Positions 11,581 to 24,000 of a DNA stretch of 64,000 nt are shown piece after piece. Position 1 is the stretch's first letter, and each line of letters opens with the position of its first letter. The DNA comes from Hemicordylus capensis (lineage: Eukaryota > Chordata > Lepidosauria > Squamata > Cordylidae). A program made the position numbers and the translations under genes. The notes beneath the pieces were generated by a model. That model was not told the origin of the DNA. It did not search any database and saw only the letters and a program-made list of their open reading frames with translations. The stretch covers positions 423,424,687 through 423,488,686 of the forward strand of contig NC_069658.1 in NCBI RefSeq assembly GCF_027244095.1. Direction: 5' to 3'.

Positions 11581-11846
11581 GTGATAGCAGGCAGAATTGC
11601 CCCCTTTGCTAAGCAGTGTGTGCCCTGGTTTGCATTTGGATTAGTGACTACATGTGAGCACTCTCTGCTTAAAGATATTCCCCTTAGAGGATGGGGCCGA
11701 AATGCTAACTCTCTGGCATCTACAAGTAGGGCTGGGAAAGATTCCAGCCTGAGACCTTGAAGAAGCTGATGCCAGTCAGTGTAGACAATAGCTGGTTGGA
11801 CCAGGGGGTCTGACTCAGTAGAAGGCACCTTCCTATGTTCCTATGA
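11581..11846 (+). repeat. 5S-headed SINE, diverged
   Basis: The 5S-like block ('gctaagcagtgtgtgccctg', 'tttgcatttggattagtgac') and the tail 'ccttcctatgttcctatg' are present in the usual order, with many substitutions. It starts immediately after an (AAAT)n tract, which may have served as the insertion site. Confidence 0.7.
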
Positions 11847-12679
11847 AAGAGGGAAGCCTTTTGGGATCCTGCTCAGAATGAATGGATCACTTTGATACTA
11901 CGTTGTCATCCCCCATCCCTTCTCCACCCCCATCTTCTTTGCTGCTCCCAGCAGAAATGAGAAAGCCACACTCCTAGTGTCAAACCTTTCTCTTCCCCAT
12001 TTTGGGCTGGCTGAATGAACAGAAAGGTCATAGGGTGTCCAGTGATTCCGAGTGTCTAATAAAAGGCACATCTTCCCTGCCATAGCAGCAGATTGAATTG
12101 CCAGAGGGGGATGGGTAGGGCTGCAAAGGTCACACCAAAGGAGGAAGGCAGCCTAGCTACAATGGTGGGGACAGCAAGGGCCTTGTGAAAGGGACAGAAC
12201 ACCTTCCTTCCCACCGACACACACACACAGAGCTGGGAGGGTCTGAAGTCCCTTGTCCTGAAATCTCCTGTCCAGGAAGCCAAGGCTAGCAAATGTAGCT
12301 TGTAACATCTGTTCTTGCAGTTACTCACTATAGATGGCAACCCACACTTTTTTACAGCATGCTTTGAAAGGATGGGAATAGCCTGTCCAGATGTGTGGAG
12401 AGTGTTAAACAAGAACAAGTTTGTTCTTTTCAGCTCGAGCCTCTGCCTGTTGACTGACAAGCAAGGGGTAGAAAAATGAGGTGGAAGAGTGGCCCGTACC
12501 TCTTCAGCTTGCAGCAACAGTTTTGAAGTGTGTGTGCACACATCCTCCATGCAGGTAGAAAACTACTACAGCAGGGAGCAGAACGACTGTATTCCTAGCA
12601 GTGGTGCCTGTACATGCATTCCTTGTCAAAGTGAACTTGCATAGAGACTCTCTCAAAAGCCGGGTGCAGCTAGGCAATA
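11847..12679. other. Unassigned intergenic DNA
   Basis: This stretch lies downstream of the GPD1 3' end. Open frames on the minus strand (for example 12056-12550) show no family resemblance. No repeats were named. Confidence 0.35.
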
Positions 12680-12687
12680 TCCTAGTG

Positions 12688-12822
12688 CAGAGTTTCTTAA
12701 CCCTGGGCCCCCAGATGTTGTTGGACTACAACTCCCAGAATCCCCAGACATGGCCTTTGTGGCTGGGAATTCTGGGAGTTGTAGTCCAACAACATCTGGG
12801 GGCCCAAGGTTAAGAAACCCTG
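12688..12822. mobile_element. Palindromic hAT-type MITE with perfect 8-bp target duplication
   Basis: The 135-bp element has near-perfect terminal inverted repeats, starting CAGAGTTTCTTAACCCTGGG and ending with the complement of CAGGGTTTCTTAACCTTGGG. TCCTAGTG is duplicated at 12680-12687 and 12823-12830. An 8-bp duplication and CAG..CTG termini are the signature of the hAT superfamily. It has no coding capacity, so it must have been mobilised in trans. Confidence 0.9.
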
Positions 12823-12830
12823 TCCTAGTG

Positions 12831-13600
12831 TGTATGTGTACAGATTTGTAACTGAACACACTGTACACAGATTATATGTGCACTGAACATAGTGACCCAC
12901 TTATTGCGCAGCAAAACATGGGTGGTTGGAGCCTTGCTTGCGCTGCTGCATGTGTGGAAGCACTGCTGGTGTTGTGGAACAGGGCAGCTCTGCTCCAACT
13001 TAAAGTTACACAAATGTAGTCGGACGACATGACGCCCATTATTTCCAGTGGGTATCACCCAACTGCAGTGTGAGTGGGCGCTCAGCTGTCTGCGTTTTGC
13101 TGCGAGATGTGTGGGTCACTGTGTGGACAGGGCTTCTGTCTTGGGCTGTTTGTGGCATGGAAACCAGGTATTGAACTTCATGGTAAGAAGAGTTTCATTT
13201 CTCACCTTTATATTTATTCTTCCAAAATACAATATTCACATTCATGGTTAGAATTCCCATGGATACCAGGGAAGCTGAGGTCAAGCCCTGTCTAGAGAGA
13301 GAAGCCAGCACTAGTTGCTAATTGTAACTGTAGCTGATGCTTCTTAGTTTGCTTCTACATTATCTCTTTTCTCTCAAGTTGCCATTTTCAATTCACTCAC
13401 TTTTTACAGAGAATCCAGACGATGCTGTTGCAGATTGTTGCATTTTCAGGTTTGGTGAGTTCTTTCCCATGTTGTCTTCAGGCCTGGTTTTCTGGCTGGG
13501 GGCAGTATTACCCAACAATTATAGCACCAGACTGTCTGGTGTGGGCTAGCGAAGTGTTCTGGAGATTAAGGGCAGCTGTATCTTTAAGTAAAAGCAACTT
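12831..13600. other. GPD1 downstream flank
   Basis: No gene or named repeat is recognised. The sequence precedes (in genome order) the probable end of the GPD1 transcript. Confidence 0.35.
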
Positions 13601-13614
13601 TTGCAGATTCTTGT

Positions 13615-13620
13615 TTTATT
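13615..13620 (-). terminator. GPD1: Candidate GPD1 polyadenylation signal
   Basis: AATAAA on the minus strand lies 822 nt beyond the GPD1 stop codon. It is the first canonical signal met downstream. Another AATAAA-like site occurs near 13211. Use of either is inferred. Confidence 0.4.
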
Positions 13621-14441
13621 GTTTCCCCTTTCATTATTTCCTGTTCAGTATAGCAGCAGAATTATGGGCAGCCCCCCCGCCCCATCACCACCCTTAGTAA
13701 GTTTGCTTCTATTCCCCTCCAAGAAGGGGCTTTAGTTATTGGTTTCTTTGCAGTGTTTTTTTTTTTTAAACAGTAAGTTAGCACTATTTTGTTTAAAAGC
13801 AAACCAGTAATTAACAACTCCCTCCCCCCTTTCTAGAAGCAGAAGCTCACTAAGGGGCAGTCACTCACTACTTCCCAGGCATACTGAACAGGAAGCAATA
13901 AAAGGGTCAGAATTGGCAAGGAGGATGCTACTGATGAATAATGCAAGGGACTGTGGTATTAAAATGCACTTACTCATGAGTAAACATTACAGAAGGATCC
14001 TGGCAATACCGAAGAGCACTGCTAGATAATATAGTGTTATGCTAAGCGCCATGTGGGACTAGTGGTTTGATTCTGCTTCTGTTGTCTGCAGAAAACTATA
14101 CCTTAGCAGTACTAAGAGCCTTTAGTGTAGAAGCAATGTTAGGCTCCAGGCCTGGAATAAAATTAGGAATTTGCAATTCCCTACTTTCTCCTTTAAGGCC
14201 AGATTAAAGTAGCCAAGGGGGAGACTGGATCAGATCAGGCAACTTGGTGGCTGTCGGAGGCAGTGACAGGTAAGTGGCAGGGACTCCCTATTCAGAGAGC
14301 TGATCCAGTAACTCCACAGTGAGTCCCTGCTCGCTCATGCATTGTGTTGGTTCCCTCTCCTCATGATGGGACTGGAGTAATGAGGCAGATGGGGAGATCC
14401 TCTTCCTACTCCTTCCTTAGGGAGGCAAGGCTGGAGGCCAA
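13621..14441 (-). other. GPD1: GPD1 3' UTR (inferred extent)
   Basis: This is the sequence between the GPD1 stop codon and the first downstream AATAAA. It includes a small worn MITE at about 13955-14005. No competing gene is seen. Confidence 0.45.
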
Positions 14442-14538
14442 TCACAGGTGCTCAGGATGGTTTTGCAGGCACGTGATAAAGTCAGAGGCAGGTTTGCCTT
14501 CGTAGCAGATCTGGTAGACAGCCGTGAAGAGTGGGAAC
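14442..14538 (-). CDS. GPD1: GPD1 coding exon 8 (C-terminus)
   Basis: Encodes residues 319-349 ([20 protein letters not shown] to NHPEHL) and a TGA stop at 14444-14442. The acceptor is CTCCTTGCAG at 14539. The human terminus is NHPEHM. Confidence 0.96.
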
Positions 14539-17500
14539 CTGCAAGGAGAGAAACAGACAAAAGACTGAGTAGCCTCACCCAGCGTTCCCTCAAACAGGGA
14601 TTCCCAGATGTTGTTGACTACAACTCTCATAATCCCCAAGCAAAGTCTGTTGCAGCTGGGGATGCTGGGAGTTGTAGTCAGCAACATCTGGGAATCCTGG
14701 TTAGAGGATGGCCCCACCCCAGGAGGAGGAGGAGGAGGAGGAGGAGACCGAGACCCCCAAGAGGGATAGGTGTCTGTCTGAAACCTCCAGTGACACAAAG
14801 GGGTGCATATGTGGGATGACTATGGGGCAATCGTAGAAACCTGCTGCTTGGGAAGGAGAGAGAGAGAGAGCTGGTCTTGTGGTAGCAAGCACAACTTGTC
14901 CCCTTAGCTAAGTAGGGTCCACCCTGGTTGCATATGAATGGGAGACCTGATGTGTGAGCACTGTAAGATATTCCCCTCAGGAGATGGAGCCGCTCTGGGA
15001 AGAGCGGAAGGTTCCAAGTTCCCTCCCTGGCAGCATCTCCAAGATAGGGCTGAGAGAGATTCCTGCCTGCAACCTTGGAGAAGCTGCTGCCAGTCTGTGA
15101 AGACAATATTGAGCTAGATAGACCAATGGTTGACTCAGTATATGGCAGCTTCCTATGTTCCTAGATGTGGTGCAGCTTCGAGAGAACTGAGAATATGCCA
15201 CTGCTCTGTGCTTTTGGAATTACACCTAAGTAGGGCTGCAAGCTTTAATTGGCTTAATGTTCTGGTAGGTTAATCAGCAGAAGACCAGTTACACTTCTTT
15301 GTTTGAGCTGTTTTGGTTCTGCTGTGTTATTGCAATAAAGAATGAAAGAAAATACTAATGAGCTATTAGAGATTGATGATCTTCCTTCTAACCATGAGTG
15401 GTGGCTTTTGTGTTTTAAATGGAGTTAAATGCACGGCCAGCCCATCAGTGAGGCTGGGTGAAGCAGTCACCCCAGGCAGCGGATTAGTGCAGATGGCCAA
15501 TTGGTCACCTCCAACACTTCGCCTGGCCCAATGGCCCCTCACACTTTACCTAGTGGTGGGACCTGCACTGGCCGCCACCCTCCCGCTCTCCCCTCACGTG
15601 TCTTGCCTTGCCTTTTCAAACAGCAGAGGGCAGGGAAACAAAGTGGCCAGAAGTGTCTTTCGGTCACTCCCTGCCACTCCACTGCACCCTATGCCTTTTG
15701 AATAGGCGGGGCTTGGAGGAAAAGGGATCCGTGGATCCAGGAGAAGGAACTGCTTGACTTCCTTGGGGAGGGGAATCTGTGCGGTGAGCTCATGCAGAGG
15801 TGCTCTTACCCCTGTACTTCAGGGCCAAAGTCCAGGGCCTCCCCCTGACGGCCCCTTTAGTCTGTTCTGAGTGGTGTGGTTTGTGCCCTCAAGAACCTAG
15901 GTGTTAAAAAATGATGCTTAACTTTCAACTGGGGGGCGGGCACCAAAGGCCTTTAGGTCCAAGCTCCAAAATTACCTAGGTGCACCTCTGAGCTCATGCA
16001 CCGCTAGGAGATTGGGTGGATTTGGGGAAGGGGTTCATTGGAGTGGAGGCAGGGTCGGTGATTTTCCCTGCTGCCACAGGTGCTGCTGGGGTCTTGGGCC
16101 AGGCCAGGTTAATTGTTCTTCCATCAGTATCTCATAAATGCCCCCCTTTTGAGATTGCAGTAACAGGCAAATGTTTTAAGGTGGGTTACCAGCTTATCAG
16201 TTAAAAGACAGGGCGATTAGTCAACTGAACATTCCTGAACTGGCTGACAGTTCTACAAAGAAGCCCTCTGCTTCCTGACCACTGCAGAGAACTGCTTAGT
16301 GCCAGTGCAACTGGCCTGGAGACTGACATGGGGATAGGCCAAGAGATGCCAAGTCACATGGGGAAGGATACTCACTTGTCCACCAGGTTCTTGTGCTTGA
16401 GGATGTGGTGCAGCTCTGCTGATGTCTGAGGGCCCTGCAGTTTTTGCCCATTAAGCATCTCCTTCTCCAGTTGCTCAATAGACTGCAATATTCAAGACAA
16501 AGCCCCCACCATCACTGAATGACTTCAAGATGTCACATGGTCCTTTCTCATTCTCCTTTCCCAGCTAGGTGTACCCAGTATGGACAAGAGAAAGCTGGTC
16601 TTTCAGTAACCCAGGCAACGACTTCTGTCTATCGTTATATCTACAGTACATAAGGACATAAGAACAGCCCTGCTGGATCAGGCCCAGTGAAGCCCATCTA
16701 GTCCCTCATCCTGTTTCACACAGTGACCCACCAGATGCCACTGGGACCCTATAGGCAGGAGTTGAGGGCATGCCCTCTCTCCTGCTCTTATTCCCCTGCA
16801 ACTGGTACTCAGAGGCATCTTGCCTCTGAGGCTGGAGGTGACCTATAGCCCTCCGACTAGTAGCCATTGATAGACCTCTCCTCCGTGAAGTTATCCAAAT
16901 CCCTCTTAAAGCCATCCAGGTTGTTGGCTGTCACCACATCTTGTGGCAGAGAATTCCACAAGTTGATGGAATGCCCTCACCCCCTGCCTGTGGGCTTCTT
17001 GATGGCATCTGGTGGGTCACAGTGTGAAACAGGATGCTGGACAAGATGGGCCTGGAGCCTGATCCAGCAGGGCTGTTTTTATGTTCTTATGTACTGTTCT
17101 TCTGCAGCGAAAGCATGGTGGAGGGGAGGAGAAGGTGCTGGGGGGGGGGGCTCAGCAGCCCATCTTCGCTTCTTGTCCCATGACCCTCTCCAACGTTGCT
17201 ACATATCCCTGGGTTGCACTGCCAGGAACATGGGACTAGAATGAAAGCATGCCTTTAAGGATATCTGGCAACCTTGCAGGACACCATGCTAGCCAGTGGT
17301 GGCTCTCTCACCTTGCCTGTCTTGGCAAACGCCTCGGCCACTTTGCGATTACGGCCCCCATAGCAGGTGGTGATGAGGTCGGCAACCCCGCAGCTCTCCA
17401 GGAAAGTGGCGGAAGTGACGGCGCCCTTGCAGAAGAGTTTGGCAAAGCCAATCATCTCCATCAGGCCCAGGCGGATCACAGCTGCTTTGGTATTGTCTCC

Positions 17501-20500
17501 ATAGCCCAGCCCATCGCAGAAACCAGCGCCAACCGCCACCACGTTCTGAGGGAAAGGAGGGAGATGGCTTGTTGATTGCCAGCAAAGCTCAGCAGGCCTC
17601 TTGGACAGATGTGTGGACCACTCATCCCTAGGTGATCCAAATCCGGGGGTAGAAATGATTATTCCCATGGAAGGCTAGCAGAGATGGGTGTTTCTCCCCA
17701 GAACACACCTTCTCCTGCAAGTGCAACCAAGAGCACAGAATGGGGAGAAGCCCATATTTCATTTCTTTGCAGATCTGCTCCAGCCCCCTAGCTACATAGT
17801 GTGTCCCCCACCCCACGGCCAGAGTGTTGTGCCTCAAGTCCAACAGACTTTGTGCTGCCTTGGGGTGAATGGGAGACTCAGTGTTGCAAGGAAACATTTC
17901 TGCCCACTTGGGTCTACCTTGGCAATAAATCACACTCCTACTGGGAGTTGCCAAGCCAAACGGGACCGTAGCCCTATTCCCGCACCTTGAGAGCACCACA
18001 GATCTCTACAGTGTCTGCCTCTTGCACCACCGTGATTCGGAAATTGGGTGACTGCATCAGCTCCTTCAGGATCTGTCCATGCGCTAAGTTCTTGCTGCCT
18101 GGAAAGAGATAAGACAGAGGCAGATAAGTAAAAGGAGGATTGCTCCTTTCACATGAGGCTGCCTGATGTGGAGTCAGCTCACCAGGCCATCTCACCCAGG
18201 ACTGTCTGCTCAGCCTGGCAGCAGAGGTCTTTCCCATCACATACTAAATGTGATGATCCATTCAATGACAAATGCTACGGATTTAAACTGGTGCCTCTTC
18301 TATGCAAAGCATGTGTTCTGTCACTGAGTTATGAGCCCTCCCCTAGGAAACTGGTAGCCAGCCCAATGTGTTGGTTTACTTGGAGCTCTCTTCAGCAGAA
18401 AAGATGCAGAGGGATGAAGGGGCTGGAGGTAGTTTAACGTGATGGGGAGAGAGAAGGGATATGTGCAGGGAACAGGACATCCAGAGTGCATGGAGGAATT
18501 TTGCTCAGAAATGAAATGTGGCTAGTGGGAACTACAATAGAAATGGCAGGCAAATTGCCTTGTGGGGTTTGCACCTTCCAAAACCATCTGCTTAGTTCCT
18601 GAAACCTGCACTACCTCTGCTCCTGCGGTCAGGATGCAACTTTAACCAGTGAGGTTTTAATGATTGTTCAGGTTGACCGAATTAGACTGAATGATTGTTC
18701 AGGTTGACACAATTCTTAGCCCCTGATTAAGGAACGCAGGAAGCTGCCTTCACTGAGTCAGACCCTTGGTCCATCTAACTCAGTATTGTCTACACTGACT
18801 GGCAGCAGCTCTCCCAGTTTCAGGCAGGAGTCTTCTTTCCCAGCACTACCTGGAGATGCCAGGGATTGAACCTGGGACCCTTCTGCATTCGTGCAGATGC
18901 TCTACTACTGAGCTACAACTCCATCCCACAAGGGAAATATCTTACAGCAAACATGCTCACATATAGTCACCAATCTGAATACAAACCAGGGTGGACCCTG
19001 CTTAGCAGAGGGGACAATTCATGCTTGATACCGCAAGCATAGACCTGCTCTCCTCCCCAAAGTGAGTAAGAAAAAGACCTCCAAAGGTGGAGTAAAAGAG
19101 AAGCTTTGCTTTGTAAAGCTGCAGCTATTCAACAGAAAGACACATTTGTGATATCAGTGGATGTCTGATCCACCTGGGATGCCCTCACCCCAGTTTCCTC
19201 AGCAGTAAGATCAAACTCATTACCAATGGTAGTCTCACAGAACTTCTCCTCTGCCACTTCATTGGCAATGTTGGCCCCCATTAGCACACTCATCTCGATG
19301 CCCAGTTGCTCACGGATGATGTCCGATATCAGCTTCAGCCCATCTGGGCCTTCATCGACGCCCTTAGAAGCAACCAAAGGCAGAGGTCATGCCAGATCAC
19401 TGGGGATACCTTGAGAGCCCTTCGTTGTTGGCCCTGTGGCCTGACTGCTACGATTGACTTTAGGCCTCTCAAATGTGCTCCCTCCTACAACGTTATCCCA
19501 TTGTCATTCACCCAAGTAAAAGTCAAAATAAGTTGTCGTTTCACTGTTACAAATATATGCATCTCTTGAATTGCTGGCTAGCTGTTCAGGATGGCCTCAA
19601 GCTTCATTTCTGGTGTGGGTGTGCGATTTCTCTGGATTATTTCTCACCAAAAGCCATCCCTGGAAGACTGCAAAGCAGCAGCCAATTTCCTATCTTCCAG
19701 TTTGTGTGTCTTCTCTCTTTCAAACCTGCTCCAGTACCTGTGCTGCCTCATCCATTCTTCCCCTCTGTACCTACGACACAAGTTCAAGTGTGCACTCCTG
19801 TTGTGCCTTGTACTTTTTGTAAACTCATCTAAAGTAAACACGGACCCTGGTTCCTACACCCACCGCCCTGATTAGCATTTCTGCCTCAGGCATGCACTGA
19901 AAAGGTGGAAATATCCAAGATATGGTAGTGGTGTGGTTAAAAGTATGGAGAGGCAATTCAGCTGTGTTAACTGATCTTTATTCTTGCTACTCCATCGCCT
20001 GTCTGCTTACAGGAGCCTGAAGAAGGAGGACTCAGTCATTTTTATGAAAGGGGCCCTTTTGTGAAATGAGTCCTTGATCTCAGAAATGGAACGGCATGCA
20101 GTAGTTGTTGTGTCTAGCTATCTGAAAACAGTATGATAATAGACAAGGTTCCCACAACACAGACATTTCCAGTGATCAGAAGAGACCAAGATTCTCAGAA
20201 TATTGGCAGAACTGATTCCTATAACATTCTAATCTAATGAGGAGAAAGGTTATGAAGACTTTCTTTACAGTCCGATTGGTTGGTTGGTTGCTGTTGCTAG
20301 GGGCAAGGGAAACAGCTCAAGCGTAGTGGCCTTTCCATAGGAAAGTTTTAGATACAGTTGGCTAATACAGCTTTGTGTCTGAAGACACCAAGAAAGTCAA
20401 AAGATACTCTGAGGAGGTCCACTGCATGGCCACTGAAGCTTTCTGGAAGATGCAGCCAGTTGCAATGCCATATACCACTATCAACCATCTTTCTAGCCCT

Positions 20501-20972
20501 ATTCCCATGCTTCATTCAACATACATACAATCTGTATACCATGTACACACTTTTTAAAGTGAATGCATGTTGCATGGTCTTTCACACATCCCTATTCCAT
20601 CATTATACCATACATGCATTCATGTATCTGTACCCATGTACAAGTTTTATATCAATAATGTATGTGTGTCCATTTTAAAAAGTGAACCTGGGCATAAGAC
20701 CCCCTTTAAATGCATGGTACAGGTAGGAAGCAAACTGCTGTTCATCTGTTAGCATGGATGGAGCCATAGATGTGTAAATAACTATACTGCATACAGATGT
20801 GACCAAATTGTGTGAACAGGACATAATTAAAACACGTGCATGTGTACAGATATCTGTATGTACAAATAACATATCTGAATAGTGCTAATAAGTCAGCTTC
20901 ATTGTTTAACCTTACATTATTCATGGACATGATTACCACTTTCCCTTTTAACAGTCTGTTTACACACACACA

Positions 20973-21017
<45 letters not shown>

Positions 21018-24000
21018 TTTCATCTCTCCCACACTACAAACACTGAAATGCCTCTCAGCATGCTCAGGTAAATGCTTCCAAGCCTGTCCTAGTCACTTCC
21101 AGGATAGCACTGGTTCCAGCCAGCCAGCATGCACCCAGAGCACCCCTCACCCCTTAGTCCAACTCATACCTTGATGAGCGAGATACCTATGGCTTCCTTC
21201 TTGATGTGGCCTTTCAGCTGGTCACAGAGTTTCCCGATGAACTGATGTGGCACTACGAAGATGAGAATGTCGGCATCAGCTGAAGCCTTCAACACATCTG
21301 GTACCGCCACCTGCAGCAATAGGGGAAGGAGAAAGGGCCATCAACATGCAGGCCTAAGCAAGGAAGGAGTGGGGCCCTTACTACCAGGCAGAGGGGATGG
21401 AGGGGTGAAAAAATTGGGCAGCTCTGACGGATGCTTGACCAGAGGTAGGTCTGTGTTTGTATTCAAGGAAACGCTCAACATTCTGCACGAAGGTAACCAA
21501 AGTCTTCCAACAAAAACTGAATTGTTAACCTGCATAGATTATGCAAAACAAGCCTATTTCCATATAATAACTGCACATTTTGTACACTTTATTCGGTTCC
21601 CACTAGTCACTGGAAGGGGGAAAGTTATCCAGAGGGGCAATGAAGCCCACCCTGCCCCAAGCTGCTCACATATTTCCATAACGGCTAGAAATGTGAGCTA
21701 AGGCTATGAGGATGTTGAAGTGTGCACCCAATACCCCAATTCTGGGCTTTGCCTGTGCTCGTGCCAGCAGCAAGCCCACCTCTTTGACCATAGCACCCCC
21801 CGACAGAATCTTGAGCTCAACCAGTTAGAAGTCAGCAAGGAGCCAGGCTGCCATGGAGGGTGGCTGTGGCGGAGTCTGTTGCAGGCTCCTTCAGTGCCCC
21901 CCATCTCCTCCTCCCGACTTGTTTGCACAGGGATCCCGGACCACTTCAGACCCAGCCCATAAGACTAGGTGAGTGCGACCAACGACGTTTCTTCTCTCAG
22001 TGGCCTCCCAGCATTTGCTACCCAGGTGGGCCCTGGCACTTTGCTAGCACTAGGAAACGAGATCAGTGAGCAAGCAGAGAGGAGGCGATTTATTACCTTT
22101 GTTGCCAAGGCAACTTGTTCCTTGTGCTTCTCTCTGCTGGAAGACGCACACACGAGTCAGCCCTGCTGTGCTCCAGAGAGCCTGACAGCAGAGGCAGCGG
22201 GCAGGGGAAGGCAAAGCGGCTCCATCGGGCCTTGCACTCCCTCCCAACTCTCCCCCAGCCGGGGCTGATCTTTACACACCAACATCGTCCACCTAGCTCA
22301 GTACAGTCGACTCCAGGGCTGCACAACATTGGCCCTGCTGCAGATGTTGGATTGCAGCTCCCATCATACTTGATTCTAGGCCACTGTGGCAGGGGATGAT
22401 GGGTGCTGTAGTCCAAAAGCAACTGGAGGATTGAAGCCCTGGTCTACTGGCAGTGGCTGTCCAGGGCTTTAGGCAGGGATTTTTCTCCGCCCATGCCAGG
22501 GGAGGGACTATGGATCTTCTGTGTGCTCAACAGATGCTCTTCCAGTGAGCTAGGGCCCCACTCCCAGCTGCGTAGCCTTGTCAGTGTGCCCTTCTCCTGT
22601 AACCTTATTGCTGAAGCTTCTCTAGAAGCTTCTGTGAGACAGAGCAAGCCATAACTCGCCATTCTGGAAACACCACTTTAGGACTCAATCCTCAAGGGGC
22701 TTTCTGCCCACGCTTCAGCCTTTGACCCCCTGCATCCAAAGCCATGTATACTATGCACTTCCATGGGGATCAAGTGCAGAACAATGTGGTCTCTGGCACA
22801 GAATATGGCACCCAGGAAAACTCAACTTTACTTCCCCCCCCCCCCCAAGCAAGTTACTTTTACTGATCAGTGGAGACTTCTAGCCAGAGGTGATCCAAGA
22901 CATTATGTTGCCCAAGGTAAAGGACAATATGTCCCCACCACCACCACCACTGCCACTGCCTCTGTGGTGGGTGCTTAGCATTCTCAAGCCATGCTGCCAA
23001 GGCAGCAGTCATTGCATGTAGCTCAGTGGCAGAGCATCTGCTTTGCCTGCAGACAGGCCCAGGTGCACTCCCTGGCATCTCCAGGTAGGCTTGGGAAGGA
23101 CTCCTTCCTGAAGCCTCGGAGAAGCTGCTACTAGCCACTGTAGACAATACCGAGCTAGGTGCGCCAATGGTCTGACTCCATATAAGGCAGCTTCCTATGT
23201 TCCTAAGCCTGGCAGTGACAGCAGAGGCATCCCTAGCGTGCACTGGGGGGAGAGGGAAAAGGAGACGTGTGCCTCAGTTGGTTGACGCAGAGCATGCCCC
23301 AGTAGGGTGACAGAGGGTGATGGCAGTAGGTAGCAGGGAAGCTAATGGGGTGGTGCCCATGGTGGCAGGGTCTTGGTGCTTGTGGCCCCATGCCCCTCCT
23401 CATGCCCACAGTTGAGGGCTCATGCCTCACCCTGGCTCGAGGAAGGTCCGCACCTGCTTCTAGCTCCCCCAATGACTGAGGTTCAGTGCATGTTAGTATA
23501 TTAAAGCATATATTAAGCATAGAGTATATTAATCCATCCAAATGCAAACACTAGATGAAATAAAAGTACAGCCTCAGGTAATGCTAGCCATCAAAAGACA
23601 GAAACCTGAATAGGGACATTAGAGCCGGCTCACAACACCCACATTGCAGCAGCCTGGGGGAATCTCATGTTTGGATGCTTGCTCACATCTAGAGCTCCGT
23701 ATCAGGGCCTAGGGCTTAGCCTAGCTCTGCAGTCTCCACCCTTTTCCAACCAAGGACCCACCTTTAATCCAGCCTAAAGGGACCTGCTTTTAATGTTTAA
23801 ACAATATACATGCCCATCTTTCTCCTCCTTTCTCCAGGGAGCAGAGCAGGGCTCCTCCACCTTCAAGAGCTTCATGGAAGCAGGAATTTGGCCAGGCTCA
23901 ACTTGTCATGCAAGTATTAGAAAAACCGCAGCTGCTGGGATTCCCCCTTCTACACAACCATGAAAGGTCTAGGATCCCCATCCTCCTTGGCACCTGGCTG

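Noticed and set aside
14869-14970. 5S-rRNA-like blocks in several places
   Set aside because: They are heads of SINEs with the SINE body attached. No complete 5S gene with its own terminator is present.
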